Below, piece after piece: positions 51,544 through 60,366 of a stretch of 64,000 bases of DNA (within the stretch, counting starts at the first letter, position 1; the number at the start of each line of letters is the position of its first letter). The stretch is from Mesorhizobium caraganae (GTDB lineage: Bacteria; Pseudomonadota; Alphaproteobacteria; Rhizobiales; Rhizobiaceae): contig NZ_JAFCGY010000019.1 of assembly GCF_016836705.1 (NCBI RefSeq), positions 48,240 to 112,239 of the forward strand, given 5' to 3'. The notes beneath the pieces were generated by a model. The model did not search any database, was not told where the DNA came from, and worked only from the letters and a program-made list of their open reading frames with translations. The position numbers and the translations under genes are program-made.

Positions 51544-53310
51544 ATGACCGGCGAAACAAACCCCGTTCTTGACATCGCCAGCCTCTCCGTCAGCGTGCGT
51601 GGCGAGGACGGTGAGCGGGAGGTTGTCTCCAACCTGTCGCTGACGCTGGCGCGTGGCGAGACACTCTGCATTGCCGGCGAGTCTGGCTCCGGGAAGTCGA
51701 TGACCGCACTGGCGATCATGCAACTCCTGCCGCAGCCGGCCGCGCGTATTTCGTCCGGCAAGATCCATCTCGGCGACACCGATCTGGCAACCCTCGACGA
51801 GCGCCAGATGCGGCGCATCCGCGGTGACCGCATCGCCATGATCTTCCAAGAGCCGATGACCTCGCTCAACCCGGTGCTGTCGATCGGTCGGCAGCTGACC
51901 GAATCCATCGAGGCGCATACCAGCCTGTCGCAGGCCGAGGCCCGCCAGCACGCCATCGAAGCGCTCAAGGCGGTGCGCATCTCTGAAGCCGAAAGCCGGC
52001 TAAAACAGTTTCCGCATGAGCTGTCCGGCGGCATGCGCCAGCGGGTGATGATCGCCATGGCGCTGGCGCTCGAGCCCGATGTGCTGATCGCCGACGAACC
52101 GACGACGGCGCTCGACGTCACCGTGCAGGGCGAGGTGCTGGAACTGTTGCGCGACCTGCAGCGTCAGCACGGCACCAGTGTCATCTTGATCACCCACGAT
52201 ATGGGCGTGGTCGCCGAAATGGCCGACCGCGTCATCATCATGCGGCATGGCCGCATGGTCGAGGAAGGCAAGACCGCTGATATCTTTGCCCGACCGCAGG
52301 CCGATTACACGTGCGAACTGCTGGCCGCCGTGCCGCGCATCGGCAGCGGCGTCGGGCGGCAGAAATCCAGGGATGTGCTTGAAGCCTCAAAACCGGCCAA
52401 TGTCGCCGAGGTCAACGGCTTGCATGTCCGTTTCGATCTGCGCGGCGGCATCTTTGGCCAGGTCACCCGCCGCGTCCACGCCGTCGAAGGCGTCAGCTTC
52501 TCGATCGCGCCCAACGAGACGCTGGCGCTGGTCGGCGAATCGGGTTGCGGCAAGTCGACCACCGCCAAAGCGCTGGCAGGGCTGGTGCCGTATAGCGGTG
52601 ACATCGTTATTGGCGGGCGCAATCTTTCCGGTCTCGGCCGCGTCGAGCGCAAAGCGGTGCGCCGCGACGTGCAGATGATTTTCCAGGACCCGTTCGCCTC
52701 GCTCGATCCGCGCATGCGTGTCGGCGATCTCGTCGCCGAGCCGTTGGTGATCCACGGCATCGCCTCGAAGGACGAGCGCCGCGATCGCGTGGCAGCGCTA
52801 TTCGAGCGCGTCGGCCTGTCGGCCGACCAGATGGAACTCTATCCGCATGAATTCTCCGGCGGCCAGCGCCAGCGCGTCTGCATCGCGCGCGCTCTTGCCT
52901 TGCGGCCGAAGTTGATCATCGCCGATGAAAGCGTTTCGGCGCTCGACGTCTCGGTACAAGCGCGCGTGCTCGATCTGTTGAAGGAATTGCAGCGCGAATT
53001 CGGCGTCGCATATCTCTTCATCTCGCATGACATGGCGGTGGTGGAGAACATCTCCGATCGCGTCGCCGTCATGTATCTCGGCCAGATCGTCGAAATGGGC
53101 ACACGCGACCAGGTGTTTTCCAACCCGCGCCATCCCTACACCAGGCGGCTGATCGAAGCCGTGCCGGTGCCAGACCCAGCGCAGCGCAGAACCCGATTCG
53201 CCCGCCTCGACCAGGAGATACCGAGCGCGACCCGCAAGATCGGCGAAGCGCCGCTGAAGCTGGCGCTGAACGATGTCGGCAACGGCCATCTCGTCGCTGC
53301 GGAAAGCTGA
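51544..53310 (+). CDS. Fused DppD-DppF ATP-binding protein
   Basis: 588 residues, two complete ABC domains. First: GESGSGKSMTALAI (about 45), HELSGGMRQRVMIAMALAL, IADEPTTALDV. Second: GESGCGKSTTAKALAG (about 335), EFSGGQRQRVCIARALAL, IADESVSALDV. Each ends with an oligo_HPY-like segment (VPRIGSG, HPYTRRLIEAVPVPDP). Separate dppD and dppF are the rule; the fusion occurs in many Rhizobiales. Last gene of the operon, 28 bases after fmdA. Confidence 0.93.
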   Translation: MTGETNPVLDIASLSVSVRGEDGEREVVSNLSLTLARGETLCIAGESGSGKSMTALAIMQLLPQPAARISSGKIHLGDTDLATLDERQMRRIRGDRIAMIFQEPMTSLNPVLSIGRQLTESIEAHTSLSQAEARQHAIEALKAVRISEAESRLKQFPHELSGGMRQRVMIAMALALEPDVLIADEPTTALDVTVQGEVLELLRDLQRQHGTSVILITHDMGVVAEMADRVIIMRHGRMVEEGKTADIFARPQADYTCELLAAVPRIGSGVGRQKSRDVLEASKPANVAEVNGLHVRFDLRGGIFGQVTRRVHAVEGVSFSIAPNETLALVGESGCGKSTTAKALAGLVPYSGDIVIGGRNLSGLGRVERKAVRRDVQMIFQDPFASLDPRMRVGDLVAEPLVIHGIASKDERRDRVAALFERVGLSADQMELYPHEFSGGQRQRVCIARALALRPKLIIADESVSALDVSVQARVLDLLKELQREFGVAYLFISHDMAVVENISDRVAVMYLGQIVEMGTRDQVFSNPRHPYTRRLIEAVPVPDPAQRRTRFARLDQEIPSATRKIGEAPLKLALNDVGNGHLVAAES

Positions 53311-53399
53311 GCCCGCGCTGGTCGGCGATTGCAGCTGTTCTTTTACCTTGTTGAGCACAACCAAGACTTGTCATCTCGGGTTTACCTCGCCTTAGATGG

Positions 53400-54395
53400 A
53401 TGACGACCACTATACGGTCGGCGTTCTTGCCTCAGGGGGAAACAGTGCTGAAGGCAGTTCTGCAGCTGCTGCCGGGTCGGTTCATGGATGTTCGCATGCG
53501 CGCGTCCGACGGCTACGAGACGCGCGTCGTGGAGCGGCCCGGACGCTGGATGACGGCGGCAGATCTGGAGCAGCTGACCAGCGATCTGCGGCTGGTGGCG
53601 TCGAAGACGCTGAAGGCCGGCAGCCTGACCTATGGCGTGTTTTCCGGCGATCGCAGCCGGCTGGAACATTCCATCATCACCATCGTCTACCGGCGCAGCG
53701 ACGGGCGGCCGATCGCCTTCAACGCGCTGGCGCTGATGGAGATTTCACTGGCCGGCAAGCCGTATGAGGTCCTGCACCTCGGCCTCGTCATGGTCGATCC
53801 GGACGAGCGCAGCCGGGGGCTGAGCTGGATCCTCTACGGCCTGACCTGCTTCCTGATGTTCCTGCGCAACCAGCTGCGGCCGATCTGGATCTCCAACGTC
53901 ACCCAGGTGCCTGCCGTCGTCGGTATGGTCGCCGAAGCCTTCACCAATGTGTTTCCCGGACCGCATGCCGGCGCGCGGCGCTCGCTGACCCATGTGCTTT
54001 TGGCGCGGCAGATCATGGCGCGCCACCGCCATGTCTTCGGCGTTGGCCCGGAAGCGGGTTTCGACGAAGAGCGCTCCGTCATCACCAATGCCTATACAGG
54101 CGGCTCGGACGATCTGAAAAAAACCTTCGACGAGGCGGCCAAGCACCGCGTCGAGACCTATAACGAGTTCTGCCGCAAAGAGCTCGACTACGGGCGCGGC
54201 GATGACGTGCTGCAGATCGGCCAGATGAGTTTCCAGGCGGCGCGCACCTATCTAGCCGACGCGGTGCCGCGCGGCTCGCTTGCCGCCCTTGCCGTGGCGG
54301 GTGGCGCCGCCACGCTGCAGCGACTGGTGCTGCCGGTGGTTCACTGGGCGGATTCGAGCCGGCAATGGAATGTGCTGAGACCATGGACACGCTAG
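53400..54395 (+). CDS. Uncharacterised protein with GNAT-like core
   Basis: 331 residues. I do not recognise a named family. HLGLVMVDPDERSRGLSWILYGL resembles motif A of GNAT acyltransferases (V-x-P-x-x-R-x-x-G), preceded by RRSDGRPIAFNALALMEI and followed by a C-terminal hydrophobic stretch (SLAALAVAGGAATLQRLVLP). It could be an acyltransferase acting on a membrane-linked substrate; this is inference. The ribosome site is weak. Followed after 52 bases by a polytopic membrane protein. Confidence 0.7.
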   Translation: MTTTIRSAFLPQGETVLKAVLQLLPGRFMDVRMRASDGYETRVVERPGRWMTAADLEQLTSDLRLVASKTLKAGSLTYGVFSGDRSRLEHSIITIVYRRSDGRPIAFNALALMEISLAGKPYEVLHLGLVMVDPDERSRGLSWILYGLTCFLMFLRNQLRPIWISNVTQVPAVVGMVAEAFTNVFPGPHAGARRSLTHVLLARQIMARHRHVFGVGPEAGFDEERSVITNAYTGGSDDLKKTFDEAAKHRVETYNEFCRKELDYGRGDDVLQIGQMSFQAARTYLADAVPRGSLAALAVAGGAATLQRLVLPVVHWADSSRQWNVLRPWTR

Positions 54396-54447
54396 CGGCC
54401 TCAGATGCGGTACGCCGTTTCACGCTCAAGCTGATGGCAGCGGAGCC

Positions 54448-55653
54448 ATGAGTTTCGACGACACACTCGTCGCCGACACCATCACCTCGCTGGCGGCGCT
54501 GTTCGGCCTGCTGATCGTGATATCGGTCGTCGGCGGGCGCGACGATGGGTTGTCGCGCCGCTTCCTGTTTGGGTTGCGTGTGCTGGCGGTGCTGCTCGCC
54601 TGCCGCATTCTGGACTGGACGACCGGCCTCGCCCTCTTCCGCTTCGTCACCATCGCGGCAGCGGGCCTGCTGCCGCTGGCCGCTCTTTTGCTGACTGAGG
54701 GCTTGCTGCGCCGGCATGCGCCGTTTGCGCTTAAATTCTTCGCCGCAAGTGGCGCCCTGCTGTTCCTCCTGCTGGCTCTGATCCCGGAAAGCCTTGCAGA
54801 GCCATGGCGGATGGCGATGCTTCTGGCCTTCCAGTTCGGTGGTTTTGTCGCCATCGGCTGGCTGGTGATGACGCGCGATCGCGACAGCCTGTCGGCGGCC
54901 GAGAACCGCACCGTGGAGCGCATGGCGCTGTCGCTGCTGCTGATCCTTCCGTTCATGGTCACCGATTACCGGCCCGGCCTGTTCGAGGTGCCGGTGCGGC
55001 TCGGCGGGATCGCCATCCTGTTCCTGTGCTGGTTGACAATCGGGCTTGGGCGGGCGAGCCTCGGCCACCGCGACACGATCGGCGCCTTTGCTGTCATCGC
55101 GCTGAGCTCGGTGTTTGCCGGGCTGGCGCTGGGTGGCATCGATGATCTCGGCTGGCGCGGCAGCGTGCAGGGCGTGGTGATCGTGCTGTCGGCGACGCTA
55201 CTGGCCGTCATCTACAATGACAGCGTCAGCCTCACCGCCGAAAAGCGCCGCGACTCGCTGCTGAAGCACATGGCCGAGGGCGACCTGACGGATTCCGCGA
55301 GCTTCCTGCGCGGCCTGCAGCACCACATTCTCGTCGACGGCGCCTTGATCCTGCCGGCCGCCGACCTCGGCGATTTCGACCTGAAGGTGCTGGCGCGGGC
55401 GCTGGAACAGGCGCCGGTGCGCTCGCTCGCCGACGTGCAGCCGGATGCCCCCGTGGACGAGGACATACGCGAGCAGCTGGCATGGCTGTTCGAGAAATAC
55501 GAGGCGACGCATGTGCTGCTGGCGACACTCGACCCGTTGGCCGTGGTCGCGCTCAACATGCCGGCGATGGCATCGTCGCCCGGCGTGGAAATGGAATTGC
55601 GCGCCGTGCAGCGCATGGCGATGCTGATCGCGCAGCGGGAGGCCATGACGTGA
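54448..55653 (+). CDS. Uncharacterised polytopic membrane protein
   Basis: 401 residues. About eight hydrophobic spans in residues 8-250 (TITSLAALFGLLIVISVVGG, FVTIAAAGLLPLAALLLTEG, LRLGGIAILFLCWLTI-type and VVIVLSATLLAVIYN), then a soluble C-terminal domain of about 140 residues (SFLRGLQHHILVDGALILPA, LAWLFEKYEATHVLLATLDP). No enzyme motif is evident. Likely co-transcribed with the GNAT-like gene upstream; convergent with the acyl-ligase fusion. Confidence 0.7.
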   Translation: MSFDDTLVADTITSLAALFGLLIVISVVGGRDDGLSRRFLFGLRVLAVLLACRILDWTTGLALFRFVTIAAAGLLPLAALLLTEGLLRRHAPFALKFFAASGALLFLLLALIPESLAEPWRMAMLLAFQFGGFVAIGWLVMTRDRDSLSAAENRTVERMALSLLLILPFMVTDYRPGLFEVPVRLGGIAILFLCWLTIGLGRASLGHRDTIGAFAVIALSSVFAGLALGGIDDLGWRGSVQGVVIVLSATLLAVIYNDSVSLTAEKRRDSLLKHMAEGDLTDSASFLRGLQHHILVDGALILPAADLGDFDLKVLARALEQAPVRSLADVQPDAPVDEDIREQLAWLFEKYEATHVLLATLDPLAVVALNMPAMASSPGVEMELRAVQRMAMLIAQREAMT

Positions 55654-55655
55654 CG

Positions 55656-55692
55656 ACAAGAAGGGCCGGCGTTTTGTGCCGACCCGTCTTGT
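55656..55692. terminator. Bidirectional terminator-like hairpin
   Basis: ACAAGA-a-GGG-c-CGGC pairs with GCCG-a-CCC-g-TCTTGT around GTTTTGT: 13 pairs with two mismatches. It fills the 46-base gap between the convergent membrane-protein and acyl-ligase genes. Confidence 0.55.
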
Positions 55693-55699
55693 GAGTGGA

Positions 55700-58600
55700 T
55701 CAGGCGGCCTTGGTCTTCAAGGCCTCTTCGTCGCGCACCATCTTGGTCACGGCGGCGAAGTCGAGCTTGCCGGAGCCGAGCACCGGCACTTTTGGGACGA
55801 CGCGCACTTCGGCCGGCACCATCAGGTCCATGGCGCCGTTGGCCTTGGCGAAAGCCAGGAAGTCCGCACGGGCCGCGCCGGGTGCCTCGGTAATGAGGAT
55901 CAGCTTTTCACCCTTGCGTGCATCCGGCACGGTGGCGACCGCCGACAGCGAGCCCTTCCACAATTCGCCGGCCAGCGCTTCGACGGCCGCCAGCGAGATC
56001 ATCTCGCCGCCGATCTTGGCAAAGCGCTTGGCACGGCCGCGAATGGTGATGAAGCCACCCTCGTCGATGGCGACGACGTCGCCCGTATCATGCCAGCCGT
56101 CTTCAAGCGGTTCGAGCACGCCGGGCTTCTCGGCCCGGAGATAGCCGGCCATGACATTGGGACCGCGCACGAACAGCCGGCCGCCATCGTCGACGCCGGG
56201 CACCGGGTCGAGGCGATATTCCATGCCGGGCATGATCTTGCCGACGGTTCCAGAGCGGTTGTACATCGGCGTGTTTATGGAGATCACCGGCGCTGTTTCG
56301 GTGACGCCGTAGCCCTCGAGGATGCGCACGCCGAACTTCTCCATATAGGTCATGCGCGTCGCGGCCTTGACCGGTTCTGCGCCGGCAAAACAATAGCGGA
56401 TCGAGCGGAAGTCATAGGGATGCGCGGTGCGCGCATAGCCTGAGAGGAACGTGTCGGTGCCGAAGATGATCGTCGCGTTCGAGCCGTAGATCAGTTCGGG
56501 CACGAGGCGGTAGTGCAGCGGCGAGGGGTAGAAATAGACCGGCACGCCCGAGATCAGCGGCAGTACCGCGCCCGCCGTCATGCCGAAGGAATGGAAGATC
56601 GGCAGCACGTTGAAGACCTTGTCGCCCGAGTGGAAGTCGATGCGCGACGCCGCCTGGGCGGCATTGGCCAGGATGTTGCGGTGGGTCAGCACCACGCCCT
56701 TGGGCGTGCCTTCCGAACCCGAGGTGAACAGGATCACCGCAGGATCGTCGGGCTTGCGGGCAACGCGCGGCGTGCTTTTGCGCAGCAGGCCCAGGAGCTT
56801 GTCCTTGAGGCCAATGGTGGCGCGCAAATCATCGAGCCAGACGATGTTCACCGAGCGGCCGAGCTCCTCGACCACGGCGCCGAGTTTTGCCTGTTCGATA
56901 AAGGCGCGCGAGGTGAGCACGGTCTTCACCTCGGCGGCCTTGCAGGCGGAGAGGATGTTGGCGGCGCCGGCGGTGAAGTTCATCATCGCCGGAACCTTGC
57001 CGGAAGACATGACGCCGAGCAGCGTCGCGCAGGAGCCGTTGGCGTTGGGCAGCATGATGCCGAGCGTCTGCTGGCCGGCGTAGAGGTTCTTGAATTTCTC
57101 GCCAAGCACGGCAGCAGCCGTCAGGAGCTTGCCGTAGCTCAGCGAACCGGTGACCGGGTCCTGCACGGCGAGCTCTCTCATGCCGCGTTCGGTGGCGGTC
57201 TGGATGATCTTTTCCAGCACTGTCTTGTCGATGTCCTGGGTGCGGAAGACGAGGTCCGACATCACCTGATAGAGGGCAGACCCGGCCGCGGCGCGGCGCT
57301 TGCGGCCCTTCAGCTCCGGCGGCACTTCGAGCTTGACAGGCTCCAGAATGGTCACCTTGACCTTTGGGAACAGCCGGCGGCGCACATGCTGCGAGCTCAG
57401 CCGCGAGAAGTAGGTCTTCTCCAACCCGTCGATACGCACCGGCACAACCATCGAGCCGGTCTTGTCGGCGACCATGGCAGCGCCGTCATAGACCTTCATC
57501 AGGCCACCGGTGACAGTAATGCGGCCCTCCGGGAAGATGACCAGCGGATCGCCGCCCTGCACGACCTTGATCAGCGTGCGGGTGGACATCGGCTTGGCCG
57601 GATTGAGCGGCAAAGCGCGTGCAAGTTTCATGAACGGCTTCATCCACCAGGCCTGGGCGATGAAGTAGTCGATAGCGAAGACCGGCTCCTCGTCGGTCAA
57701 CGTCAGCGCCAGCGGACCGTCGAGGAAGCTGACATGGTTGAGCGCCAGGATCGGCGCCTTGCCGGCCGCCTTGAGGTTGTCCATACCCTCGACCTCCAGG
57801 CGGAGGAAGGCCCGGAACAGGATGGAGACGAAATCGCGGAAGGGGTTGGTCGGCAGGAATTTCAACATCAGCCAGGCAGCAATCGCATTGGCCGCGGCGA
57901 GGCCGAACAGAATGCCACCGGTGGAGACTTTGGTCTGGATCACGGCGACAATGATACCGCCGACCGTCATGAAGCCGGCATTGACGATACTGACGGCAGC
58001 AACGACACGGGCACGGCGCGCCTCGGGCGACCAGGCCTGCACGGCGGCGAAGGTCGGCACCACCAGGAAGGCGGCTGCGATGGCCATGCCGGCGAGGTCG
58101 ATCGCGACCCGGATCGTGTTCGGGCCGGCGAAGAATGCACCAAGGGTTTCTGCGTGGGGCGAAGGCGGCATGCTCCAGATCGTCCAGGCCAGATGCAGGC
58201 CGAACAGCGCCAGCAGCGCCGTGCCGACCGGTGCCGGCAGAAGCACGATGCGGCCCTGCGACATCCAGGCGGCGATGGCCGAGCCGATGGCGATCGAGAC
58301 GGCGAAGACCGCGAGATAGACGGTGACCGCCATCTCGTTGCCGCCGAGCGAATCCTTGACCAGGGTCGGCAGGATCGACAGCACGATGGCGCCGATCAAC
58401 CAGAACCACGAGGTCATCAGGCCGGCGCGCCAGATGCGCATGTCGGTGCGCAACTCGGCAACCTGACGCCAGGTCGAGCGGAAGATGTTCTTGTCGATGA
58501 CGAGGTCGGGCGCCGCCGAGCCGGTGGACGGAATATAGCGGCTGACGAGCCAGCAGCCGACGGCGAGCGCCATCATGATCGGTCCGAACACTGTGACGCC

Positions 58601-59125
58601 GATGCCATCGGCGGAAACGACGCCACCGGCAATGGTGCCGCCGAGGATGGCGGCAAAGGTGGCGGACTCGATCCAGGCGTTGGCCTTTGGCAGTTCCTTG
58701 CGCTCGAGGTGATCGGGCAGGATGCCGTATTTGATCGGCCCGAATAGCGCCGAGATGATGCCGAACATCAAGAGCGCCACCATCAGCACGGGAATGGACG
58801 ACAGCGCGATGCCGGCGACAGAGACACCCGCCGCGGCGATCTCGGCGAATTTCAGACGTTTGGCGATGAGGGCCTTGTCGAAGCGATCGGCGATCTCGCC
58901 GCCAAGCGCGGACAGGAACAGGAAGGGGGCCATGAAGACGGCGCCCGCCAGAGTGACCAGAGACGCCGCCTGATCCGCCGCCAGCGTAAACAGAATAAGG
59001 AACACCAGCGTGTTCTTCAGGAAATTGTCGTTGAAGGCGGACAGGAACTGCGTCCAGAACAAAGGCGCAAAGCGCCGGGATGTCATCAGATGAGCTGTGG
59101 GACGGTTGATAGGGGCGATTTCCAT
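55700..59125 (-). CDS. MFS / PlsC acyltransferase / AMP-binding acyl ligase fusion (Aas-like)
   Basis: 1141 residues in three parts. Residues 1-about 420: twelve-span MFS (LypLT-like; FNDNFLKNTLVFLILF, GGEIADRFDKALIAK). About 430-640: PlsC acyltransferase (LALNHVSFLDGPLAL with the HX4D motif, VIFPEGRITVTGG). About 650-1141: acyl-ACP/CoA ligase (ILFTSGSEGTPKGVVLTHRN, YGVTETAPVISINTP, GWHDTGDVV). In other bacteria Aas re-acylates lysophospholipids flipped inward by LplT; all three steps are in one chain here. ATG at 59125 (GGAAG upstream) chosen; 59140 also possible. Confidence 0.9.
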   Translation of the reverse strand: MEIAPINRPTAHLMTSRRFAPLFWTQFLSAFNDNFLKNTLVFLILFTLAADQAASLVTLAGAVFMAPFLFLSALGGEIADRFDKALIAKRLKFAEIAAAGVSVAGIALSSIPVLMVALLMFGIISALFGPIKYGILPDHLERKELPKANAWIESATFAAILGGTIAGGVVSADGIGVTVFGPIMMALAVGCWLVSRYIPSTGSAAPDLVIDKNIFRSTWRQVAELRTDMRIWRAGLMTSWFWLIGAIVLSILPTLVKDSLGGNEMAVTVYLAVFAVSIAIGSAIAAWMSQGRIVLLPAPVGTALLALFGLHLAWTIWSMPPSPHAETLGAFFAGPNTIRVAIDLAGMAIAAAFLVVPTFAAVQAWSPEARRARVVAAVSIVNAGFMTVGGIIVAVIQTKVSTGGILFGLAAANAIAAWLMLKFLPTNPFRDFVSILFRAFLRLEVEGMDNLKAAGKAPILALNHVSFLDGPLALTLTDEEPVFAIDYFIAQAWWMKPFMKLARALPLNPAKPMSTRTLIKVVQGGDPLVIFPEGRITVTGGLMKVYDGAAMVADKTGSMVVPVRIDGLEKTYFSRLSSQHVRRRLFPKVKVTILEPVKLEVPPELKGRKRRAAAGSALYQVMSDLVFRTQDIDKTVLEKIIQTATERGMRELAVQDPVTGSLSYGKLLTAAAVLGEKFKNLYAGQQTLGIMLPNANGSCATLLGVMSSGKVPAMMNFTAGAANILSACKAAEVKTVLTSRAFIEQAKLGAVVEELGRSVNIVWLDDLRATIGLKDKLLGLLRKSTPRVARKPDDPAVILFTSGSEGTPKGVVLTHRNILANAAQAASRIDFHSGDKVFNVLPIFHSFGMTAGAVLPLISGVPVYFYPSPLHYRLVPELIYGSNATIIFGTDTFLSGYARTAHPYDFRSIRYCFAGAEPVKAATRMTYMEKFGVRILEGYGVTETAPVISINTPMYNRSGTVGKIMPGMEYRLDPVPGVDDGGRLFVRGPNVMAGYLRAEKPGVLEPLEDGWHDTGDVVAIDEGGFITIRGRAKRFAKIGGEMISLAAVEALAGELWKGSLSAVATVPDARKGEKLILITEAPGAARADFLAFAKANGAMDLMVPAEVRVVPKVPVLGSGKLDFAAVTKMVRDEEALKTKAA

Positions 59126-59218
59126 AGCGGCGACTTCCATTGGGCAAGACCGGTGAAATCCTGTTGGGATTGATCAGCGGTCTTGCGCGGTTTGAGCCTT
59201 GTTTTAGCGGGAACCCGG

Positions 59219-59506
59219 TTACACTTCGTTACTGCGGCTGACTTCCATCAGCAGCTTCTCGGTCTTGGCGTCTTCCAGCCGGTTGATGAAGCGGCTTGCT
59301 TCTTCCGAGTCACGCAACGTCTTGGTGATGGTGATCGAGGTGTGCACGAGCATGATGGCGGCCATGGCGTAAAAGCCCTTGGCGGCGAAGCTCGCCTCCA
59401 TGAAGTAGATGCCGCCGGCCATCATCGTGGCGGCAACGACGAAACTGGCCATGGTGAAGGTCTTCCAGGCGCTCGAGTCCTTGGGGGAGTAGGTGTTCGG
59501 GGTCAT
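59219..59506 (-). CDS. YiaA/YiaB family inner-membrane protein
   Basis: 95 residues, two transmembrane spans (TFTMASFVVAATMMAGGIYF and FYAMAAIMLVHTSITITKTL) as in the YiaAB domain, then a charged C-terminal tail. Function in E. coli is unknown, with links to envelope stress. Sits 65 bases behind the PspA-like gene and is probably co-transcribed. Confidence 0.85.
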   Translation of the reverse strand: MTPNTYSPKDSSAWKTFTMASFVVAATMMAGGIYFMEASFAAKGFYAMAAIMLVHTSITITKTLRDSEEASRFINRLEDAKTEKLLMEVSRSNEV

Positions 59507-59571
59507 CGGTATAATCCTTTCGTTTCAGGGTTAGGTTGGTTGGTCGTGGGTCTGTTTCAGGCCGGATACAA

Positions 59572-60258
59572 TCAGGCCGGCTTGGTCATCGTCTTCGTCA
59601 GCCGTTCGAGCACGGCGTCGGCGCTGCTTCTCAACGGGGCGCCACAGCCGGCGGCCGCGAGCTTTTCGCTGACCGCGGCCGGATCGCCCGACTGCTCCAT
59701 CTCGGCCATGGCGGCCGCGGTGGCGTCGATCTGCTTTTGCCGTGTGCGCAGGCGCAGCAGCGTCTCCTCGGCGTCCTTGAGGGCCGAGAGGCTGGAGCCC
59801 GGAGCGCTTTCGCGCAGGCGCTGGGTCGAGTCGACCGCGGCAACGATGCGCTGGCCGCGCTGCAATTCACGCAGGCGCATTTCAGAGACGCGAATAATCC
59901 GCTTCAGCCGTTCGATTTCGGTGCCGAAGCTTTTCTGCGCCTCGCTGGAGGCATCGCGTTCGGCTTCCAGCATGGCGATGGTTTCGGCGGCCTCACGGGC
60001 CAGTTCATTCTGTCCCTGCTCGATCGCGGCGATGGTGCGCTTCTCCAGGTCGTCGAGGCGGACGACCAGCTTCTTGAACTGCGCGACTTCCTGTTCGTTC
60101 TGGGCGATGGCAATGGCGACCGCCCGGCGGGCAGCGGCGATGGCGTCGGCGCAGTCGCGGATCTGCTGGCGCAAGATCACCAGCGCGTTGCTGTCGACGA
60201 CCGCCTCGGCGGCTTCGTAGCTGCGGCCGCGAACGAGAGCAAAAAACTGTTTCAACAT
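59572..60258 (-). CDS. PspA/IM30-family protein
   Basis: 228 residues, almost entirely coiled coil. LKQFFALVRGRSYEAAEAVV at the N-terminus, QQIRDCADAIAAARRAVAIA and EQGQNELAREAAETIAMLEA follow PspA heptad organisation. PspA proteins coat and protect the inner membrane. GAGGAGAAACGGG precedes the ATG at 60258. No PspF, PspB or PspC is present; control appears to be by the divergent TetR gene. Confidence 0.82.
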   Translation of the reverse strand: MLKQFFALVRGRSYEAAEAVVDSNALVILRQQIRDCADAIAAARRAVAIAIAQNEQEVAQFKKLVVRLDDLEKRTIAAIEQGQNELAREAAETIAMLEAERDASSEAQKSFGTEIERLKRIIRVSEMRLRELQRGQRIVAAVDSTQRLRESAPGSSLSALKDAEETLLRLRTRQKQIDATAAAMAEMEQSGDPAAVSEKLAAAGCGAPLRSSADAVLERLTKTMTKPA

Positions 60259-60274
60259 TCCCGTTTCTCCTCTA

Positions 60275-60343
60275 TGAACGTTGTTCACGAATGCAACGTA
60301 ACACATCGTGAACGGCGTTCAAGAGGAAAATGAACGGTGTTCA
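60275..60343. promoter_or_regulatory. Three TGAAC-N3-GTTCA palindromic operators
   Basis: Perfect 13-base palindromes at 60275-60287 (spacer GTT), 60309-60321 (GGC) and 60331-60343 (GGT). The first is just upstream of the pspA ribosome site, the third 23 bases before the tetR ATG. They are the obvious binding sites for the adjacent TetR protein and would control both directions. Confidence 0.8.
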
Positions 60344-60366
60344 TAAATTTCTGATAAGGAAGGTTA

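Noticed and set aside
56513..58747. 744-residue plus-strand open frame
   Set aside because: Lies entirely opposite the MFS/PlsC/ligase fusion and has no recognisable domain; a codon-bias shadow.
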